Positions 45,758-54,340 of a stretch of 64,000 bases of DNA are shown in pieces; the stretch's first letter is position 1; every line of letters starts with the position of its first letter. The DNA lies in assembly GCA_015223225.1 (NCBI GenBank), contig JADFCQ010000003.1, forward strand, positions 62,001-126,000, given 5' to 3'. The notes below the pieces were generated by a model, which made no database searches, was not told where the DNA came from, and saw only the letters and a program-made list of their open reading frames with translations. The position numbers and the translations under genes are program-made. Source of the stretch: Acetobacteraceae bacterium H6797. Lineage in GTDB: Bacteria > Pseudomonadota > Alphaproteobacteria > Acetobacterales > Acetobacteraceae.

Positions 45758-46615
45758 TTAGGCAAATCTGAACAGCCCGTTGCTGACCACCACCTTGTCG
45801 CGCTCCACCGCTCGGGCCCGGAAAGCGGCGCCGCCCTCCTCGTGCCAGATCTCGGTGCGGATGGTCTCGCCCGGAAAGACGGGGGAGGAGAATCGCAGAT
45901 CCAGCCGGCCGAATCGGGCCGGGTCATAATCGCAAAGGGCCTTGAGCAGCGCATGGCAGACCACGCCATAGGTGCAGAGCCCGTGCAGGATGGGGCGCGG
46001 GAAGCCCGCCTTGGCGCCGATGCCGGGGTCGATATGCAACGGGTTCATGTCGCCATTCAGGCGGTAGATGATGGCCTGTTCTGGCCGGGTGGCGAGTTCC
46101 ACGGTGACGTCCGGCGCGCGGTCGGGCTCGGGATGCGGCGCCTTGGGCGTGGCCGGCGGGCCGCCGAAGCCGCCATCGCCGCGTAGGAAGGTGGATTGCC
46201 AGACGGTGGCGAGCTTTTCGCCCGTCGCCGCCTCGGTGATCTCGCGCTCGGTATAAAGCAGCGCGCCCTTGCCCTCGCCCCGATCGATGAGCTGGGTGAC
46301 GCGGGAGCGGCCGATGATCTCGCCTTCGACCGGCAGGGGCCGATGCAGGATCACCGATTGCTCGCCATGCACGAGCCGGACCGCATCCACCCCCGTCGCC
46401 GGATCGCCGAGCCAGAAGCCGGGGTAGCCCATGACCACGGCCATGGAGGGCAGGGCCAGGAGCTGCTTCTCATAGACGAAGCGAAGCTGCGCCTCGTCCA
46501 TCGGGTCCTGCCCCAGGCCCACCGAGAAGGCGTAGAGCATGGTGTCGCGCTTCGTCAGGCGCTGGCGGATTTCAGGGATCGGCCAGTGCAGCAGCCTCTC
46601 GTAGTCGATCGCCAT
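45758..46615 (-). CDS. MaoC-type double hot-dog enoyl-CoA hydratase
   Basis: The 285-residue protein has two hot-dog halves, as in hydratase 2 of peroxisomal multifunctional enzymes. The C-terminal half carries the catalytic motif YRLNGDMNPLHIDPGIGAKAGFPRPILHGLCTYG (Asp and His). It adds water to (2E)-enoyl-CoA to give (3R)-hydroxyacyl-CoA. Its ATG shares one base with the stop of the upstream acyl-CoA synthetase gene (TGATG), so the two are translationally coupled and probably act on the same acyl-CoA. Confidence 0.9.
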   Translation of the reverse strand: MAIDYERLLHWPIPEIRQRLTKRDTMLYAFSVGLGQDPMDEAQLRFVYEKQLLALPSMAVVMGYPGFWLGDPATGVDAVRLVHGEQSVILHRPLPVEGEIIGRSRVTQLIDRGEGKGALLYTEREITEAATGEKLATVWQSTFLRGDGGFGGPPATPKAPHPEPDRAPDVTVELATRPEQAIIYRLNGDMNPLHIDPGIGAKAGFPRPILHGLCTYGVVCHALLKALCDYDPARFGRLDLRFSSPVFPGETIRTEIWHEEGGAAFRARAVERDKVVVSNGLFRFA

Positions 46616-48738
46616 CAGTGCCCGCTCCCGGCGAGTTCGATGACGGCATCGGCCGCGAAGCAGCCCTGGCCCTGGGGCAGGACCATGACGGGGTTGATAT
46701 CCACGCTCGCCAGCTTCTCCCCGGCGGCAGCCGCGAAGGCGGAGAGGTTGGACAGCGCCTGGGCCAGGGAAGCGAGATCGGCCTTGGGCTTGCCACGAGC
46801 GCCGTCGAGCAGCGGAAAGCCTTTGAGCGAGCGGATCATGGCCTCGGCGGTGGGCGCGTCGAAGGGGCAGCGGCGGAAGGCCACGTCCTTCAGCACCTCG
46901 ATGAAAATGCCGCCCAGGCCGACCATGGCGACCGGGCCGAAGACCGGGTCGCGCAGCACGCCGAAGGCCATCTCCACCGCGCCCTTGATCTGCTTGGCGA
47001 TGAGCACGCCCTCGAGCCTGGCGCCGGGCGCGCGCGTGCGGCCGCGCTCCATCAGCGTGTCGAAGGCGGCGCGGACGGCGGCCTCGTCGGTGAGATCGAG
47101 CAGCACGCCGCCGATTTCGGATTTGTGAAGAATATCGGGCGAGAGGATTTTGCCGACCACGGGGAAGCCCATGGCCTTGGCGGCGGCCACCGCTTCCTCC
47201 GCTGTCTTGCAGGCCTTTTCCGGCACGGCGGGAATGCCGGCTTCGGCGAGAAGCGCCTTGGCCTCCGCCTCGCTCGGCGTCGTGGCGGGGAGGGCGACGG
47301 CCGGGAGCTTCACCGGGGCGGCACCCGCTTCGGCGGCGGCGAAGGCGCGGCCGAAATGGCCCATGGCCTCGATGGCGACCACGGCGCGGGCCGGGTCCTC
47401 GAAATTGAGGAAGCCATCGGCCTCGTATTCGCGGATGCGCTCGGTGGGTGCGAGAACGGAGAGCACCCAGAGGCGGTCGGGGTGCTTCGCCATAACGGCC
47501 GTGAGTTCCCGCCGCAGCGCGGGCGCGACCGAGGGCGAGGCGCCCACCTGGGTGAAGAAGGCGAGCACACTGCTATAGCCGCCATCCTCCACCATGGAGC
47601 CGGCGAATTTCCCCACCATGCTCATGTCGTTGAAGATCTGGGCGGTGCAATCCACCGGGTTGCGCGGATTGCAGAAGGGAATGAGCGCCTTGAGCTTTTC
47701 CTGCGCCTCGACGGGCATGGGCGGCATGGGCAGGTTCGCGGCCTCGGCGGCATCGGAGACCAGCACGCCGGCGCCGCCCGAGACGGTGACGATGCCGAGC
47801 GTGTTCTTCACCGGGAAGATGCGCTTCTGCGCCGCATAGGCGACGTCGATCAGCTCCTCCGTGGTGCGCGCGCGATAGACGCCGAATTCGCGCAGCACGG
47901 CATCCGTCACGGCATCGTCGCCCGCGATGGAGGCCGTGTGGGATTTGGCGGCTTCGGAACCAAGCGCCGAGCGGCCGACCTTCATCATCACCACCGGCTT
48001 GCGGTTGCGCCGGGCGAGATCGAGCGCCGCGATGAAGCGCTCGCTTTCGCGGATGCCCTCGGCATAGGCCATGATCACGTCGATACCGTCATGCCCGGCC
48101 ATCCAGCCCAGCACGTCGCCCAGCGCCACCTCGGCCTCATTGCCCGTCGTCACCAGCAGCGGCGTGCCGATGCCGCGGTCGCGCGAGGCGGAGAAGAGAT
48201 GCGTGCCATAGGCGCCGGACTGGCTGGCGATGCCGATGCGGCCCTTGAGCGGCCAGCCATTCTCGAAGGAGGAGGAGAAGATCGGGTAGAAGCCGATATC
48301 GGCATTGAACACGCCCAGGCAATTCGGCCCCAGCATGCGCATGCCGTGGCGGCGGGCCGCCGCGACGAGCTGGTCCTGCGCCTCGGCGCCTTGCTCATCT
48401 ACCTCGGCGAAGCCGGCGGTGAAGACGATGGCCGCGCGGCAGCCGCGTGCACCCAGCTCGTCGATGGCCTGGAGCGCATGGGCCCCCGGCACGGCGACGA
48501 TGGCGACATCGGGCGTCTCGGGCAGGGCGGCGACGGAGGGGTAGGCCTTGAGCCCCTGCACCGTCTCGCGCTTCGGGTTCACCGGCAGGATGGGGCCGGC
48601 GAAACTCTGCTTGAGCATATAGGAAATGGGCCGCCCGCCGATGCGCAGCGGCTCGTCGGAAGCGCCGATGATGGCGACGGAACGCGGGTTCAGCAGCGGG
48701 TCGAGGCTGGAGAATGCGCTTCGTTGATCGAGCGGCAT
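46615..48738 (-). CDS. ADP-forming acyl-CoA synthetase (acetate-CoA ligase-like, fused subunits)
   Basis: ATG 48738 follows AGGAAG and gives 707 residues. The N-terminal CoA-binding domain (LLNPRSVAIIGASDEPLRIGG) is followed by succinyl-CoA-ligase-like flavodoxin domains with GPNCLGVFN and GIASQSGAYGTHL. The phospho-His region is KSHTASIAGDD. The C-terminal ATP-grasp domain begins near residue 480 (EAKALLAEAGIPAVPE) and holds FPVVGKILSPDILHKSEIGGVLLDL. These enzymes convert a carboxylate, CoA and ATP to acyl-CoA, ADP and phosphate, or run in reverse. Coupled with the hydratase downstream. Confidence 0.9.
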   Translation of the reverse strand: MPLDQRSAFSSLDPLLNPRSVAIIGASDEPLRIGGRPISYMLKQSFAGPILPVNPKRETVQGLKAYPSVAALPETPDVAIVAVPGAHALQAIDELGARGCRAAIVFTAGFAEVDEQGAEAQDQLVAAARRHGMRMLGPNCLGVFNADIGFYPIFSSSFENGWPLKGRIGIASQSGAYGTHLFSASRDRGIGTPLLVTTGNEAEVALGDVLGWMAGHDGIDVIMAYAEGIRESERFIAALDLARRNRKPVVMMKVGRSALGSEAAKSHTASIAGDDAVTDAVLREFGVYRARTTEELIDVAYAAQKRIFPVKNTLGIVTVSGGAGVLVSDAAEAANLPMPPMPVEAQEKLKALIPFCNPRNPVDCTAQIFNDMSMVGKFAGSMVEDGGYSSVLAFFTQVGASPSVAPALRRELTAVMAKHPDRLWVLSVLAPTERIREYEADGFLNFEDPARAVVAIEAMGHFGRAFAAAEAGAAPVKLPAVALPATTPSEAEAKALLAEAGIPAVPEKACKTAEEAVAAAKAMGFPVVGKILSPDILHKSEIGGVLLDLTDEAAVRAAFDTLMERGRTRAPGARLEGVLIAKQIKGAVEMAFGVLRDPVFGPVAMVGLGGIFIEVLKDVAFRRCPFDAPTAEAMIRSLKGFPLLDGARGKPKADLASLAQALSNLSAFAAAAGEKLASVDINPVMVLPQGQGCFAADAVIELAGSGH

Positions 48739-48862
48739 TGCGTGACTTCCTGGACGTTTTCTTCTGTCCGGGAGCTTGCGGCAGGCGTTGCGCGGGGGGC
48801 AAGGCGCAAGGGTGGGGGTGTTCCGGAATCGTGATGCCTCGCCCGCGGTGCGGAACATCCGA

Positions 48863-48983
48863 GAGGGCTTTGCCCTCCCGGGCCCTCCCACCAAAGGCCT
48901 GAGGCCTTTGGAAACCCATCACGGATTGCGGGGCCCGGGGTGGTCACACCACCCCGGCGGGGGTCTGGGGGCAGCGCCCCCAG
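48863..48983. repeat. Array of four consecutive perfect hairpins
   Basis: Hairpins lie at 48863-48877 (GAGGGC/GCCCTC), 48891-48911 (CCAAAGGCC/GGCCTTTGG), 48935-48957 (CCGGGGTGGT/ACCACCCCGG) and 48965-48983 (CTGGGGGC/GCCCCCAG). The last ends two bases from the truA stop codon. They probably act together as a terminator or mRNA 3'-end stabiliser for def-fmt-truA, or are a mobile intergenic repeat; I recall similar strings in other Acetobacteraceae. Confidence 0.7.
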
Positions 48984-48984
48984 G

Positions 48985-49776
48985 CTACTCCCAGTCGATC
49001 CTTTCGGGATAAACCACCCGCGTAAACACCAGCCCCTCCGCCGGGGCGGTCTGCCCGGCCTTGCCGCGATCGCGGCCATCGAGCACGGCCCGGGGCCAGG
49101 TCTCGGCCTGTCGCCCCAGGCCCACCTGGGCCAGCGTGCCGATGAGGTTCCGCACCTGGTGATGCAGGAAGGAGCGCGCCTCGGCGATCATTACCACCTC
49201 ATCGCCCTCGCGGAAGACATCCAGTCGGTCGAGCGTGCGCCAGGGGTTCTTGGCCTGGCAGGAGGCGGCGCGATAGGCCGAGAAATCATGCTTGCCGAGC
49301 AGGGTCTGGGCCGCGCGATGCATGGCATCGGCGTCGAGCGGGATGGGCAGGTGCCAGACGCGGCCGATATCCATCGCCGGGCGGGCGCGGCGGTTCAGGA
49401 TGCGATAGCGATAGGCGCGGCCGATGGCGGAGAAACGGGCCGAGAAGCCCTCCGGCGCGCGGGCGGCCTTCACCACGCTCACCGGATGCGGGCGGGAATG
49501 GAAGTTGATGGCCTCGCGGACGCGCTCGGGCTTGAGCTCCATCGCGATGTCGATATGCACCACCTGGCCGATGGCATGCACGCCCGCATCGGTGCGGCCC
49601 GCGGCCTGAACCAGGGGGATTTCCCCGTGGTTCAGCTTGGCGGCGGCCTCTTCCAGCACCTGCTGGATCGAGATGCCGACATCCTGCCGCTGCCAGCCCA
49701 CGAAGGGCGTGCCATCATATTCCACCTGCAGGACGTAGCGATGCAGGCCCTCGGCCGGGCCGTGCTCGATGATCAC
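48985..49776 (-). CDS. truA: tRNA pseudouridine synthase A
   Basis: The 263-residue enzyme makes pseudouridine at positions 38-40 of the tRNA anticodon stem. The catalytic aspartate is D63 in [11 protein letters not shown]. The N-terminal [17 protein letters not shown] and the C-terminal [19 protein letters not shown] are diagnostic. Its ATG overlaps the fmt stop by four bases, so it is coupled to fmt in the def-fmt-truA operon. Confidence 0.96.
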   Translation of the reverse strand: MIIEHGPAEGLHRYVLQVEYDGTPFVGWQRQDVGISIQQVLEEAAAKLNHGEIPLVQAAGRTDAGVHAIGQVVHIDIAMELKPERVREAINFHSRPHPVSVVKAARAPEGFSARFSAIGRAYRYRILNRRARPAMDIGRVWHLPIPLDADAMHRAAQTLLGKHDFSAYRAASCQAKNPWRTLDRLDVFREGDEVVMIAEARSFLHHQVRNLIGTLAQVGLGRQAETWPRAVLDGRDRGKAGQTAPAEGLVFTRVVYPERIDWE

Positions 49777-50699
49777 AGCACGTCGCCGGCGGGCAGCCTG
49801 TAGCCGCGCAGGAAGTCACCGGCGGCCATGGGGCCCTTGCCGGGGCGCTGGAGACGGGTGAGGCGGATCGCACCCTCGCCCGTCGCGATCAGGGCCTTGT
49901 CGTCCAGCACCGTGCCCGGAGTGCCATTACTCGGCGCGCCGCTGCCGTCGGCGGGTTCGGCGGCCAGGACGCGGATATTCTCCCCCTCGCGGGTGAAGAA
50001 GGTGCCGGGCCAGGGGTTGAGCGCGCGGATCTGGCGGTCGATCCGGGCGGCGCTCTGCGTCCAGTCGATCCGGCCGTCCTCCTTGGCGAGCTTGGGGGCG
50101 TAGGTGACGCCGTCCTCCGGCTGCGGCACGGCTTCCGGCTGCTCGTCCAGCGCCTTGAGGATCAGCTCCGCGCCGATTTTCGCCAGGGCGTCATGCAGCT
50201 CCGGCGTGGTGGTGGTCGCGGTGATGGGGGTGCTGCCCTTGAGCAGCATGGGGCCCGTATCCAGCCCTTCCTCCATCCGCATGATGGTCACGCCGCTTTC
50301 GGTATCGCCTGCGAGGATCGCGGCCTGGATCGGGCCCGCGCCGCGCCAGCGGGGCAGGAGGGAGGCATGGATGTTCAGGCAGCCGCGCCGGGGCGCGTCG
50401 AGCATCGCGGGCGGCAGGATGAGGCCATAGGCGGCCACGACGGCCACATCGAGGTCCAGCGCCCGGAAGGCTTCGTGCTGCGCCACGTCCTTCTTCACGC
50501 GCGCGGGGGTGCGGACTTCGAGGCCCAGTTCGAGGGCCGCGCGATGCACGGGGCAGGGCGTTTCTTTCTGCCCACGGCCGGCCGGGCGGGGCGGCTGGCA
50601 GTAGACGGCGAGGATCTCATGCCCCGCCTCATGCAGGGCCCTGAGCGCGCCCACGGAGAAATCGGGGCTGCCCATGAAGGCGATGCGCAGGCGGGTCAT
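49773..50699 (-). CDS. fmt: Methionyl-tRNA formyltransferase
   Basis: The 308-residue enzyme formylates initiator Met-tRNA using 10-formyl-tetrahydrofolate. Visible features are [18 protein letters not shown] at the N-terminus, [24 protein letters not shown] with the catalytic Asn/His region near 110-130, and a C-terminal OB-fold from about residue 210. It starts five bases after def and overlaps truA by four, forming the operon that starts and matures proteins. Confidence 0.97.
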   Translation of the reverse strand: MTRLRIAFMGSPDFSVGALRALHEAGHEILAVYCQPPRPAGRGQKETPCPVHRAALELGLEVRTPARVKKDVAQHEAFRALDLDVAVVAAYGLILPPAMLDAPRRGCLNIHASLLPRWRGAGPIQAAILAGDTESGVTIMRMEEGLDTGPMLLKGSTPITATTTTPELHDALAKIGAELILKALDEQPEAVPQPEDGVTYAPKLAKEDGRIDWTQSAARIDRQIRALNPWPGTFFTREGENIRVLAAEPADGSGAPSNGTPGTVLDDKALIATGEGAIRLTRLQRPGKGPMAAGDFLRGYRLPAGDVL

Positions 50700-50704
50700 G
50701 GCCG

Positions 50705-51295
50705 TCAGTCCTTCCGCTTCTGCTCCTTGGCGAGCTTGCGCATGATCATGTTGCGCTTGAGCGCCGAGAGATGGTCGACGAAGAGCACGCCGTTCAGGTG
50801 GTCTATCTCGTGCTGGATGCAGGTGGCGAGCAGGCCGTCGGCCGTGAGCTGCTCCTTCTTCCCGCTCAGGTCCTGGTAGCGCACCGTGACCACGGCCGGG
50901 CGCGTCACCTCGGCGAATTGCTCCGGCAGCGAGAGGCAGCCTTCCTCATAGGTGTTCAGCTCCTGGCTCACGCTGACCACCTCGGGGTTGATCATCACGA
51001 GCGGGCCGGGGCTGCCTGCCTTCTGGATATCCACCACGACCATGCGCAGGCCCACATTCACCTGCGGCGCGGCCAGGCCGATGCCGGGGGCCTTGTACAT
51101 GGTGGCCAGCATCTTGGGCGCGAGCGCGCGCACCGTATCCTCGTCGCCGGGGCCGACGGGCTTGGCCTTGGCCTTCAGGATCGCCGAGGGGGCGATCACG
51201 ATGGGTAGCAGCAGGGCAGGGTCGATCCGCTCGGCCGCCTGAGGGGAGGTTTCGTTGGAGGAGGTATCGTCGGGCGCGCTCATGAGGCCGGGCAT
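50705..51295 (-). CDS. def: Peptide deformylase
   Basis: The 196-residue enzyme removes N-formyl groups from new proteins. All three motifs are present: [18 protein letters not shown] (metal Cys) and QHEIDHLNG (two metal His, catalytic Glu). ATG 51295 and ATG 51283 are both possible. The N-terminal 25 residues before [12 protein letters not shown] are polar and longer than in most deformylases. It is first in def-fmt-truA. Confidence 0.96.
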   Translation of the reverse strand: MPGLMSAPDDTSSNETSPQAAERIDPALLLPIVIAPSAILKAKAKPVGPGDEDTVRALAPKMLATMYKAPGIGLAAPQVNVGLRMVVVDIQKAGSPGPLVMINPEVVSVSQELNTYEEGCLSLPEQFAEVTRPAVVTVRYQDLSGKKEQLTADGLLATCIQHEIDHLNGVLFVDHLSALKRNMIMRKLAKEQKRKD

Positions 51296-51403
51296 GTAGC
51301 GGTGCGCGCCCCCCCTTGCAATGGCCGTGCAGTCCCACGAAATTGAGGGGGCGCCAGGGTGCTTCGGGCCCGGGCGCGGTTCTCGCTCGCGACAGAGGAG
51401 ACG

Positions 51404-51874
51404 ATGAGAGACATGTCACGCCCTTCGCCTTTCGGTTCCCCGCTTTTCCTGGGCTTCGACCACCTCGAGCAGATGCTCGACCGGGTGCAGAAGAATGCCG
51501 AGGGCTATCCCCCCTACAATATCGAGCAGACGGGCGAGAACCGGCTGCGCATCACCCTCGCGGTCGCGGGTTTCTCCATGGAGGACCTGCAGGTCACCCA
51601 CGAGGATACGCAGCTCGTCATTCGCGGCCGGCAGCGCGAGGAGCAGGAGGGGCGGGTCTTCCTCCACCGGGGCATCGCCTCCCGGCAGTTCCAGCGGGCC
51701 TTCGTGCTCGCGGAGGGGATCATAATCGAGGGGGCTTGGCTGGATAACGGGCTGCTGCATGTGGAACTGCGGCGCCCGCAGCCCGAGGTGAGGGTGAAGA
51801 CCATCCCCATCGATGCCCGGGGTGCCCGGCCCGCCGCGGCCCCCATTTTCGACGGCCTGCCGCCACGGCGCTGA
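51404..51874 (+). CDS. Small heat-shock protein, Hsp20/IbpA family
   Basis: ATG 51404 lies just after GAGGAG at 51395-51400; ATG 51413 is also in frame. The 156-residue chaperone has an alpha-crystallin domain from about residue 38 (YNIEQTGENRLRITLAVAGFSMEDLQV) to 130, with GRVFLHRGIASRQFQRAFVLAEGIIIEGAWLDNGLLHVEL. It holds unfolding proteins for refolding, and resembles the HspH group of rhizobia and Acetobacteraceae. The DUF1150 gene follows by 69 bases. A ROSE-type thermosensor could lie upstream, but I could not confirm one. Confidence 0.93.
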   Translation: MRDMSRPSPFGSPLFLGFDHLEQMLDRVQKNAEGYPPYNIEQTGENRLRITLAVAGFSMEDLQVTHEDTQLVIRGRQREEQEGRVFLHRGIASRQFQRAFVLAEGIIIEGAWLDNGLLHVELRRPQPEVRVKTIPIDARGARPAAAPIFDGLPPRR

Positions 51875-51943
51875 GGCCTCACGAAACCCTTTACCGCGCC
51901 CGCGCCTTTTAAGGGCAGACGCGGTTACCATGCGGAGGTTCTG

Positions 51944-52180
51944 ATGAACGACGCTTCCAATACCGCCAATGTGCGGGACGTCCTGAGCAAGCTGAGCCCT
52001 GCCGATTGGGCCCGCTTCGGGGCCGACCAGATCGCCTATATGCGCCCCGAGATGCAGGATGGGCACGAGGGGATCGCGATCTACGCGGCCGATGGCACCA
52101 AGATCGGCGAGGCCCCGGATATGGGCCTGGCTGTCGCGGCCATCCGCGAACACTCGATGATGCCCGCCCTGGTGCATTGA
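51944..52180 (+). CDS. DUF1150 family protein
   Basis: The 78-residue acidic protein matches DUF1150: LSPADWARFGADQIAYMRPEMQDGHEGIAIYAADGTKIGEAPDMGLAVAAIREH. Such genes almost always follow hsp20 in alphaproteobacteria, as here, so a co-chaperone or regulatory role is suspected. GGAGG precedes the ATG. A strong terminator follows. Confidence 0.9.
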   Translation: MNDASNTANVRDVLSKLSPADWARFGADQIAYMRPEMQDGHEGIAIYAADGTKIGEAPDMGLAVAAIREHSMMPALVH

Positions 52181-52198
52181 GCCAGGCGCACTGAGGCG

Positions 52199-52225
52199 AC
52201 GGCGCCGCAAGAGGCGCCGCCCTTT
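52199..52225. terminator. Bidirectional terminator between DUF1150 and dehydrogenase genes
   Basis: CGGCGCC at 52200-52206 pairs with GGCGCCG at 52213-52219 around GCAAGA, followed by CCCTTT. It lies between convergent genes. Confidence 0.7.
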
Positions 52226-52231
52226 CAGTGC

Positions 52232-53287
52232 TCAGACGGCGCTGGCGATGGCCTTGCCCATTTCCTCGGTCGAGGCCGTGCCGCCAATATCGGGCGTGCG
52301 GGGCCCTTCCTTGAGCACCGTCTCGATGGCGCGGACCACGGCCTCGCCGGCTTCCTTATGCCCCAGATGCTCCAGCATCATCGCGCCGGACCAGATCTGG
52401 CCGATGGGGTTCGCGATTTTCCGCCCATAGATATCCGGCGCCGAGCCATGCACGGGCTCGAACATCGACGGAAAGTCCCGCTCGGGATTCAGATTGGCCG
52501 AGGGGGCGATGGCGATCGTGCCGGTGCAGGCCGGGCCCAGATCCGACAGGATATCGCCGAAGAGATTGGAGGCCACCACCACGTCGAACCGCTCCGGGTA
52601 GCGCACGAAATGCGCGGCCAGGATGTCGATATGGAACTGGTTGGTCTTCACGTCCGGATACTGGGCGGCCATTTCCTGGAAGCGCTTGTCCCAGTAGGGC
52701 ATCGAGATGGAGATGCCGTTGGACTTGGTGGCCGAGGTCACCGTCCGGGCCTTGCGCGTCTTCGCGATTTCGAAAGCATGGCGGAGAATGCGGTCCACCC
52801 CGCGCCGGGTGAAAACGCTGTTCTGGATTACGACCTCTTCCGGCGTATCCTCGAAGCTGATGCCGCCCGAGGCCGAGTATTCACCCTCGTTGTTCTCGCG
52901 CACCACCAGGAAGTCGATATCGCCCGGCACGCGGTTGCGCAGCGGGGATTCGATGCCCGGCATCAGGCGCACGGGGCGGATATTGGCATATTGCTGAAAG
53001 CCCCGGCGGATGGCGATCAGCAGGCCCCAGAGCGAGATATGGTCCGGCACGCCGGGGAAGCCCACCGCGCCGAGGAAGACGGCGTCATGGTGCTTGATCT
53101 GCGCCAGCCCGTCCTCCGGCATCATGCGGCCGTGCTTGAGGTAATAGTCGCAGCTCCAGGGCAGCTCGTCCCAGTCGAATTCGATGCCGAATTTGGCCGC
53201 GGCGGCCTCGAGCACGCGGATGCCTTCGGGCACCACCTCCTTGCCGATGCCGTCGCCTGCGATGGTCGCGATCTTGTAGCGGGCCAT
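52232..53287 (-). CDS. Tartrate/D-malate dehydrogenase (TtuC/DmlA type)
   Basis: ATG 53287 follows AAGGA with nine-base spacing and gives 351 residues; the open frame beyond is a shadow. The enzyme belongs to the isocitrate/isopropylmalate dehydrogenase family. The tartrate/D-malate subgroup is indicated by IAGDGIGKEVVPEGIRVLE, LGAVGFPGVPDHISLWGLLIAIRRGFQQYANIRP and VVRENNEGEYSASGG. The metal and substrate residues SNLFGDILSDLGP and FEPVHGSAPDI are intact. It oxidises tartrate or D-malate with NAD and Mn2+. It diverges from a LysR regulator with a dyad between them, a strong sign of direct control. Confidence 0.92.
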   Translation of the reverse strand: MARYKIATIAGDGIGKEVVPEGIRVLEAAAAKFGIEFDWDELPWSCDYYLKHGRMMPEDGLAQIKHHDAVFLGAVGFPGVPDHISLWGLLIAIRRGFQQYANIRPVRLMPGIESPLRNRVPGDIDFLVVRENNEGEYSASGGISFEDTPEEVVIQNSVFTRRGVDRILRHAFEIAKTRKARTVTSATKSNGISISMPYWDKRFQEMAAQYPDVKTNQFHIDILAAHFVRYPERFDVVVASNLFGDILSDLGPACTGTIAIAPSANLNPERDFPSMFEPVHGSAPDIYGRKIANPIGQIWSGAMMLEHLGHKEAGEAVVRAIETVLKEGPRTPDIGGTASTEEMGKAIASAV

Positions 53288-53342
53288 GGGTCCGTTCCTT
53301 CCAACTGTATGAGCCGCTTCTAGACCCAGTGGAAAGCGTGCA

Positions 53343-53368
53343 GAATGGCGCTCGATGGAACGCCATTC
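53343..53368. promoter_or_regulatory. Inverted repeat, likely LysR operator
   Basis: GAATGGCG at 53343-53350 is exactly repeated in inverse as CGCCATTC at 53361-53368 with a 10-base spacer. It lies in the 91-bp gap between the divergent dehydrogenase and LysR genes, where LysR-type regulators usually bind. Confidence 0.7.
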
Positions 53369-53378
53369 ATGACTGATC

Positions 53379-54278
53379 GTGCATAATCTCCTCGATCTCG
53401 ACGACCTCCGGCTTTTCGTGACGGTGATCCATGCCGGGAGCATGGGGCGGGCCGCGACGGAGCTTGGCCTCTCGCCCTCGGCGGTAAGCAAGCGGCTCTC
53501 GCTGCTGGAGGCGCGGCTCGGGGTGGTGCTGATGCGGCGCACCACGCGGCGCCTGTCGCTGACCGAGGCGGGGGAGACGGCCTTCCGGTGGGCGCAGCAT
53601 CTCCTCGCCGCGGCGAGCGACATGGCGCAGGAACTGGCCCCCGGCGGCGCCCTGCGCGGCCTGCTGCGGGTGAGCGCCAGTTCCGGCTTCGGGCGCAATC
53701 ACGTCGCGCCCGTGCTTTCCGACTTCGCCGCCCGGCACCCGGAGGTGGAGGTGCGGCTGGAGGCGCTGGACCGACCGGTGGACCCGGCGGCCGAGGGAAT
53801 CGACGTGGATATCCGCATCGGCGGCACGCGGGAACCGCATCTGCATGCCCGCCGCCTCGCCGCCAATCGCCGTGTGCTCTGCGCCGCGCCGGCCTATCTG
53901 GCGGCGCATGGGCGGCCGCTGCGCCTCGCGGACCTCACGCGGCACCGCTGCCTCGTCATCCGCGAGCGGGACCAGCCGGTGGGAACCTGGCGGCTGGAAG
54001 GGCCGGAAGGGGTGGAGGCGGTGCGGGTGCGGGGCTCGCTCTCCACCAATCTCGGCGAGATGGCGCATCAATGGGCGCTGGATGGGCACGGTATCGTGCT
54101 GCGCTCCTTCTGGGACGTGGCCGAGAATCTGCGCGCCGGGCGGCTGGAGCGCGTGCTGCCCGGCCATTGCCAGGAGGCGGATGTCTGGGCGGTCTATCCC
54201 ACCGGCCTCTCCCGCCTGCCGAAAGTCGAGGCATTCCTGGGGCTGCTGGTCGCGCATCTCGCGCGGTTGGAGGCCTAG
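53379..54278 (+). CDS. LysR-family transcriptional regulator
   Basis: GTG 53379 starts a 299-residue regulator. The N-terminal helix-turn-helix is LDDLRLFVTVIHAGSMGRAATELGLSPSAVSKRLSLLEARLGVVLMRRTTRRLSLTEAG. Residues about 90-295 form the LysR substrate-binding domain. Its place opposite the dehydrogenase with an 8-bp dyad between suggests it senses tartrate, malate or a related acid and controls that gene. The class III aminotransferase gene begins 62 bases after the stop. Confidence 0.93.
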   Translation: MHNLLDLDDLRLFVTVIHAGSMGRAATELGLSPSAVSKRLSLLEARLGVVLMRRTTRRLSLTEAGETAFRWAQHLLAAASDMAQELAPGGALRGLLRVSASSGFGRNHVAPVLSDFAARHPEVEVRLEALDRPVDPAAEGIDVDIRIGGTREPHLHARRLAANRRVLCAAPAYLAAHGRPLRLADLTRHRCLVIRERDQPVGTWRLEGPEGVEAVRVRGSLSTNLGEMAHQWALDGHGIVLRSFWDVAENLRAGRLERVLPGHCQEADVWAVYPTGLSRLPKVEAFLGLLVAHLARLEA

Positions 54279-54340
54279 CGGCCGTTGCGCCCCTGGCCCC
54301 GCTGCCCCAGCATGCGGCGTCCAGTTCGAAGAGGATCGCC

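Noticed and set aside
53588..54340. Upstream extension of the class III aminotransferase into the LysR gene
   Set aside because: The extension is the LysR coding sequence in another frame; GTG 54341 has a ribosome-binding site and matches family starts.
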